NCBI GenBank assembly: GCA_012800795.1
Contig: JAAZIQ010000042.1
Span: 1-38,136, forward strand
Source: Bacillota bacterium
GTDB lineage: Bacteria > Bacillota > Dethiobacteria > Dethiobacterales > Dethiobacteraceae
Reading direction: 5' to 3'
DNA: 38,136 bases
Made by a program: the position numbers and the translations under genes. Position 1 is the first letter of the stretch, and each line of letters starts with the position of its first letter. The notes beneath the pieces are model-generated. The model searched no databases and was not told the DNA's origin. It worked only from the letters and a program-made list of their open reading frames with translations. This document shows, one piece after another, positions 33,382 through 38,136 of the stretch.

Positions 33382-34122
33382 ATGCATCCTGTTTTGTTTC
33401 GTCTTGGCAGTTTTGAAGTATATGCTTATAGTGTTTTTATTGCCATTGCCTTTGTCATTGGGACTGTAGGACTAATCAGACAAGGGCGTCATTTAGGTTT
33501 AGGTGAAGAAAAAACAGTTAATTTTGCGATTTATACTATGATTGCGGCCATTGTGGGAGCACGTATACTATATGTGGTTTTAGATATATCGCGCTACTTA
33601 GCTCAACCTCTTGCGATTTTTAATCTTCGCAGTGGGGGGCTTTCTTTTCATGGTGGTTTAGCAGCCGGTGCTGTATACGGGTTATGGTATACCTGGCGCC
33701 ATAAGATGCCGCAGGGGAAAGTGGCAGACTTGGTTGCTCCTTGGCTGGCATTAGGTTATGCAATTGCACGGATTGGCTGTTTTCTTAATGGCTGCTGCTT
33801 TGGTCGCCCCAGTGAACTTCCCTGGGCCTTGCCTTCGGTTGCTGGGGACAACATTCTGCGGCACCCGACACAGCTATATTCTGCAGCCGCCGGTTTAATA
33901 ATTTTTATAATTTTATGGTGGCGCCGGCAGAAAACTCATTTTGACGGCCAACTTTTTTTGGAGTTTGTTTTTCTTTACGGTATTTACCGTTTTTTGCTTG
34001 AATTTTTCCGTGAGACCGATCTGTATGTAGGTTTTTTAACCTTGGGGCAGTCTGTAAGTTTAGTAGGAGCGGCAGCTGCTTTTGTAGCTATCTATGTTTG
34101 GCCGCTAGGTCGGGGGAAATAA
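33382..34122 (+). CDS. lgt: Prolipoprotein diacylglyceryl transferase Lgt, cysteine-variant active-site loop
   Basis: Lgt transfers diacylglycerol from phosphatidylglycerol to the lipobox cysteine, the step before LspA. The 246-residue polytopic protein shows the LSFHGGL motif with H90, R130 in the ARIG segment, HPTQLYSAAAG near 161 and a C-terminal LLEFFRE with the expected essential Arg. The usual signature RxGNFxNxE reads RIGCFLNGCCFG here, with C133 in place of Asn and C138-C139 around the position of the usual Glu. Cys-containing Lgt homologues do occur in other anaerobes, so this looks like a subfamily rather than a broken gene. It lies between lspA and rluD. Confidence 0.88.
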   Translation: MHPVLFRLGSFEVYAYSVFIAIAFVIGTVGLIRQGRHLGLGEEKTVNFAIYTMIAAIVGARILYVVLDISRYLAQPLAIFNLRSGGLSFHGGLAAGAVYGLWYTWRHKMPQGKVADLVAPWLALGYAIARIGCFLNGCCFGRPSELPWALPSVAGDNILRHPTQLYSAAAGLIIFIILWWRRQKTHFDGQLFLEFVFLYGIYRFLLEFFRETDLYVGFLTLGQSVSLVGAAAAFVAIYVWPLGRGK

Positions 34123-34123
34123 A

Positions 34124-35598
<1,475 letters not shown>

Positions 35599-35690
35599 CA
35601 TAGTTTTTGGGCATTACTCTTGTGTATAGGATAGCCCTGATGAAGGCTAAAATAAAAGGTGACTATCTTGCACAGGGGTGCTGCATGTAA

Positions 35691-36395
35691 ATGGCATTGA
35701 CCTTATTTTACAGAACGGTTCTGATCTATTTAGTGGTTCTTGTATCTATACGCATCATGGGTAAGCGTGAAGTGGGAGAACTGTCCGCTTTTGATTTTGT
35801 TGTGGCCATTATGATAGCGGAACTGGCGGCCATGGCCATGGAACAGACTGATATGCCATTGCTTGTGGCTTTAGTGCCAATATTCACACTGGTTGCATTA
35901 GAAATCTTGTTATCATACCTATGTTTGAAAAGCCATACAATCCGCAACATTATTGACGGTTCACCCAGTATTGTGATAGCTGATGGCAAAATTATAGAAA
36001 AAGAATTACGAAAACTACGCTATAATGTTTCCGATTTGGTAGGTCAGCTGCGAGAAAAAGACGTATCCAATATTGCTGATGTGCAGTATGCTATTTTGGA
36101 AACCTCCGGCGAGTTAAGCGTACAATTGAAAGCCAATAAGCGGCCGGTAACTCCGGAGGATTTAGGCTTGCCCACGAAATATGAAGGCATACCTACGCCG
36201 CTTATTTTTGACGGTCATGTTCATCATAAAAATTTACGCAATCTACAACTGGATAAGGACTGGCTGCTGAAAGAACTGCGTAAACAGGGTATTGATCGGA
36301 TCGAAGATGTGCTGTATGCTAGCCTCGATACAGATGGCAATTTATATGTAAGTGAAAAGGACAGAGCCAGAAAAAGAAAAAAAAACAATGGCTAA
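35691..36395 (+). CDS. DUF421 (YetF-family) membrane protein
   Basis: The 234 residues have three N-terminal membrane segments (about 5-22, 33-50, 57-76) with LVVLVSIRIMGKREVGELSAFDFVVAI, followed by a cytoplasmic region with the DUF421 core (SPSIVIADGKIIEKELRKLRYN, LREKDVSNIADVQYAILETSGELSV). A second, shorter copy of that core appears near the C-terminus (LLKELRKQGIDRIEDVLYASLDTDGNLYVSEK). Members of this family are common in spore formers and some are linked to germination, but no activity is established for most. Ribosome-binding site AGGGGTG, 10 nt upstream. It lies 29 nt before mnmM. Confidence 0.9.
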   Translation: MALTLFYRTVLIYLVVLVSIRIMGKREVGELSAFDFVVAIMIAELAAMAMEQTDMPLLVALVPIFTLVALEILLSYLCLKSHTIRNIIDGSPSIVIADGKIIEKELRKLRYNVSDLVGQLREKDVSNIADVQYAILETSGELSVQLKANKRPVTPEDLGLPTKYEGIPTPLIFDGHVHHKNLRNLQLDKDWLLKELRKQGIDRIEDVLYASLDTDGNLYVSEKDRARKRKKNNG

Positions 36396-36424
36396 TGGGA
36401 CCACTGTATTTGGGGGAATGACAA

Positions 36425-36979
36425 ATGAAAAAGCCTTTGCTTTTTGCTCAGGAGTTGGTGAAAAATACTGTAAAAGAGGGAGAGATTGTTGTTGATGCAA
36501 CCTGCGGCAATGGTCATGATACAGTTTTTTTAGCCCAATGTGTAGGTGCAAAGGGTCATGTATATGCTTTTGATATTCAAAAAGAAGCAATTATCAGTAC
36601 GGAAAAAAGAATTAAGTCTGCAGGGGTGCAGGAGCGGGTAACCTTAAAAAACGTCAGTCACGCCAAGCGGGAATTTTGGCCTCAAGAACCGCTGGCGGCG
36701 GTAATGTTTAATTTAGGGTATCTGCCCGGCGGCGACCATGCCATAGTGACAAAAGCAGAGAGCACTGTGGCCGCGCTGCAGATTGCCATTAATTCTTTAA
36801 AACAAGGTGGTATTATAACATTAGTCGTTTATACCGGACATCCGGGGGGAAAGGAAGAATATCAGGCTGTGCGAGATTTTTGCACGGCTTTACCACAACA
36901 GGATTTTACTGTTTTAGAGTATCAATTTATTAATCAGATTAATTACCCCCCATTACTTTTGGCAGTAAAGCGCCTATAA
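36425..36979 (+). CDS. mnmM: tRNA (mnm5s2U34) SAM-dependent methyltransferase MnmM (YtqB)
   Basis: A class I methyltransferase. The YtqB/MnmM family was shown to do the last methylation of the mnm5s2U wobble base in Gram-positive bacteria. The 184 residues show the SAM motif VVDATCGNGHDTVFLA, DIQKEA, AVMFNLGYLPGGDHAIVTKAESTV and LVVYTGHPGGKEE, the signature set of the rRNA_methylase-like (PF06962-type) family. Start ATG follows GGGGGAATGAC. It is the last gene before a 194-bp gap leading to rex. Confidence 0.85.
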   Translation: MKKPLLFAQELVKNTVKEGEIVVDATCGNGHDTVFLAQCVGAKGHVYAFDIQKEAIISTEKRIKSAGVQERVTLKNVSHAKREFWPQEPLAAVMFNLGYLPGGDHAIVTKAESTVAALQIAINSLKQGGIITLVVYTGHPGGKEEYQAVRDFCTALPQQDFTVLEYQFINQINYPPLLLAVKRL

Positions 36980-37120
36980 GCTATGCAAATAGTAAGGAAT
37001 AATTAAAAAATTAAGTTAAGTAGCAGGAAATTTGCTTAAGTTTCTTGAATACAAATTGAGCGAACCTTTTTCTGGAAGGATATGGAAGGCAATTGGATAT
37101 GCTTATTTTATTTTTCTGCT

Positions 37121-37138
37121 TTGTTACAGTCGTAACAG
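37121..37138 (+). promoter_or_regulatory. Putative Rex operator upstream of rex
   Basis: TTGTTACAGTCGTAACAG is an inverted repeat (TGTTAC/GTAACA, 4-nt centre). It matches the Clostridial Rex consensus TTGTTAAnnnnTTAACAA at 11 of 14 fixed positions. It lies 35 nt before the rex start, where bound Rex would block transcription when NADH is low. No confident promoter could be assigned in the same 194-bp gap. Confidence 0.6.
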
Positions 37139-37173
37139 ACGGAATGTAAAGTGTATTGGAGGAGGAAGTAGTT

Positions 37174-37818
37174 ATGACCCGACGTAATAAGGCCCCAAAA
37201 TCCGTAGTAAAACGGTTGCCAATTTACTTAAGAGTATTAGATAATCTTATCCGCCGTGATGTAGAAATTATCTCCTCTCGTGTCTTAAGTGAAGAAACCG
37301 GTTTTACTGCTGAACAGATTCGCAAAGATTTGGCCTATTTTGGCGCTTTTGGTACGCGTGGTACAGGATATAATACCAGCTATCTCAGGGAAAGGCTATT
37401 AAGGATAATCGGCTTAGATAAGCAAACAAAAATTATTGTGGTTGGTTTTGGTCATTTGGGTAAAGCCCTAACCCGCTACAATGCCGGAAAAAACCGCTAT
37501 GTTGATATTGTGGGGGTTTTTGACAAAAAGCCAGGTGAAACAGGTGTTGAGGGCTTAAAGGTATTGCCCATTGATCAACTGCCGAAGTTTATGCAGAAGG
37601 AAAAAGTCAAAGTTGCCATGCTTACAGTGCCGGCTGATGCGGCTCAGGATGTAACGGATTTACTCGTAGAAAACGGTATAACGGCTATTTTAAATTTTGC
37701 ACCGGTCAAATTAGATGTTCCCGAAGATGTTTATGTTCATAATGCCGATCTAACCACTGAATTGCAGACTCTGATTTATTACGCCTCCGAAGATGAAAAA
37801 CAACATCAAGCGGAATAA
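37174..37818 (+). CDS. rex: Redox-sensing transcriptional repressor Rex
   Basis: Rex represses fermentation and respiration genes and is released from DNA by NADH. The 214 residues have an N-terminal winged helix (SVVKRLPIYLRVLDNL, SSRVLSEETGFTAEQIRKDLAYFGAFGTRG) and a Rossmann NAD(H)-binding domain with IIVVGFGHLGKAL and VGVFDKKPGE, plus ILNFAPVKLDVPEDVYVHNADLTTEL for dimerisation. ATG 37174 lies about 10 nt after GGAGGAGG. A TTG at 37156 in frame is upstream of that site. A Rex-like palindrome at 37121-37138 suggests autoregulation. Confidence 0.96.
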   Translation: MTRRNKAPKSVVKRLPIYLRVLDNLIRRDVEIISSRVLSEETGFTAEQIRKDLAYFGAFGTRGTGYNTSYLRERLLRIIGLDKQTKIIVVGFGHLGKALTRYNAGKNRYVDIVGVFDKKPGETGVEGLKVLPIDQLPKFMQKEKVKVAMLTVPADAAQDVTDLLVENGITAILNFAPVKLDVPEDVYVHNADLTTELQTLIYYASEDEKQHQAE

Positions 37819-37837
37819 ATTTCCTGACAAAGAGCTG

Positions 37838-37866
37838 TTGACTTTTTAGCAGTACTTGTGTATACT
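37838..37866 (+). promoter_or_regulatory. Promoter of the tRNA cluster
   Basis: TTGACT (37838-37843), a 17-nt spacer and TATACT (37861-37866), both near consensus. The predicted start is about 13 nt before the first tRNA base, typical for stable-RNA promoters. Confidence 0.8.
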
Positions 37867-37885
37867 ATAGAAGTGTCATGACTAA

Positions 37886-37962
37886 GGAGCTGTGGTGTAG
37901 TGGCCTAACATGCCTGCCTGTCACGCAGGAGATCGCGGGTTCGACTCCCGTCAGCTCCGCCA
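37886..37962 (+). tRNA. tRNA-Asp (GTC)
   Basis: A 77-nt cloverleaf: acceptor GGAGCTG/CAGCTCC, D-arm GTGTAGTGGCCTAAC, anticodon arm CCTGC-CTGTCAC-GCAGG giving GTC, T-arm with GGTTCGACTCC, discriminator G and an encoded CCA end (37960-37962). Confidence 0.97.
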
Positions 37963-37969
37963 TTTTATT

Positions 37970-38045
<76 letters not shown>

Positions 38046-38048
38046 TTT

Positions 38049-38123
38049 GCGGAAGTGGCTCAGTGGTAGAGCATCGCCTTGCCAAGGCGAGGGCCGCGGG
38101 TTCGAATCCCGTCTTCCGCTCCA
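38049..38123 (+). tRNA. tRNA-Gly (GCC)
   Basis: A 75-nt cloverleaf: acceptor GCGGAAG/CTTCCGC, D-arm GCTCAGTGGTAGAGC, anticodon loop TTGCCAA giving GCC, T-loop TTCGAAT, discriminator T and encoded CCA. It begins 3 nt after tRNA-Phe. The array may continue beyond the right edge. Confidence 0.97.
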
Positions 38124-38136
38124 TAATTGTATAGTA

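Noticed and set aside
35627-35655. TAGCC/GGCTA hairpin after pyrR as a terminator or PyrR loop
   Set aside because: Only five pairs, no T-run, and no PyrR-loop consensus, so no function can be assigned.

Overview
This window reads as one chromosomal stretch from an endospore-forming, anaerobic member of the Bacillota (Clostridia-like). Four things support this. The mraZ-to-ftsZ division and wall (dcw) cluster runs straight into spoIIGA-sigE-sigG. A class III (oxygen-sensitive) ribonucleotide reductase with its activase is present. There is a Rex redox repressor. The MurE carries the DNPR signature of meso-diaminopimelate wall chemistry. Base composition looks moderate and even, and I see no insertion sequence, phage gene, CRISPR array or obvious horizontally acquired block. 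Almost every gene is on the + strand.

Layout. 1-600: the tail of a pyruvate-kinase-C-terminal-like gene, then a 58-residue zinc-ribbon gene with its own promoter and terminator. 630-17820: mraZ, rsmH, ftsL, a two-PASTA class B PBP, murE, murF, mraY, murD, ftsW, murG, murB, murA, ftsQ/divIB, ftsA and ftsZ, closed by a strong terminator. murC is not in the cluster. 17830-21116: the sporulation block, with spoIIGA, sigE, sigG, a 65-residue membrane peptide and a YlmC/YmxH PRC-barrel gene. 21140-24324: nrdR-nrdD-nrdG under a promoter flanked by a pair of NrdR-like boxes. 24317-28614: pgeF, an HlyD-like membrane protein, ylmE, sepF, ylmH and divIVA, equivalent to the B. subtilis ylmD-divIVA region but without ylmG. 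28690-31832: ileS behind a textbook isoleucine T-box. 31928-36979: a small DUF5665-like membrane protein, a YteA-type DksA/TraR zinc-finger protein, lspA, a cysteine-variant lgt, rluD, pyrR, a DUF421 protein and mnmM. 37120-38123: rex with a Rex-like operator, then tRNA-Asp, tRNA-Phe and tRNA-Gly.

How it works together. The first half makes lipid II (MurB/A/D/E/F, MraY, MurG) and builds the divisome (FtsL/Q/W, PBP, FtsA, FtsZ). SepF and DivIVA later in the window add Z-ring tethering and positioning. The sporulation genes next to ftsZ are wired to it by sequence: a sigma-H-like promoter in front of ftsA, a Spo0A box with an over-long promoter spacer in front of spoIIGA, and a sigma-F/G-like promoter in front of sigG. 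These are the three control points expected if medial division is converted to polar division followed by compartment-specific transcription.

I did not find a clearly undescribed multi-gene system. The most unusual items are regulatory (a perfect 15-bp inverted repeat cradling the Spo0A box before spoIIGA) or small and variant proteins (the 58- and 65-residue genes, the Cys-variant Lgt, the HlyD-like protein inside a division operon). Family names come from recognition of motifs and gene order, not from database searches. Start codons were chosen by ribosome-binding-site spacing and family-typical N-termini, and several differ from the longest possible reading frame.
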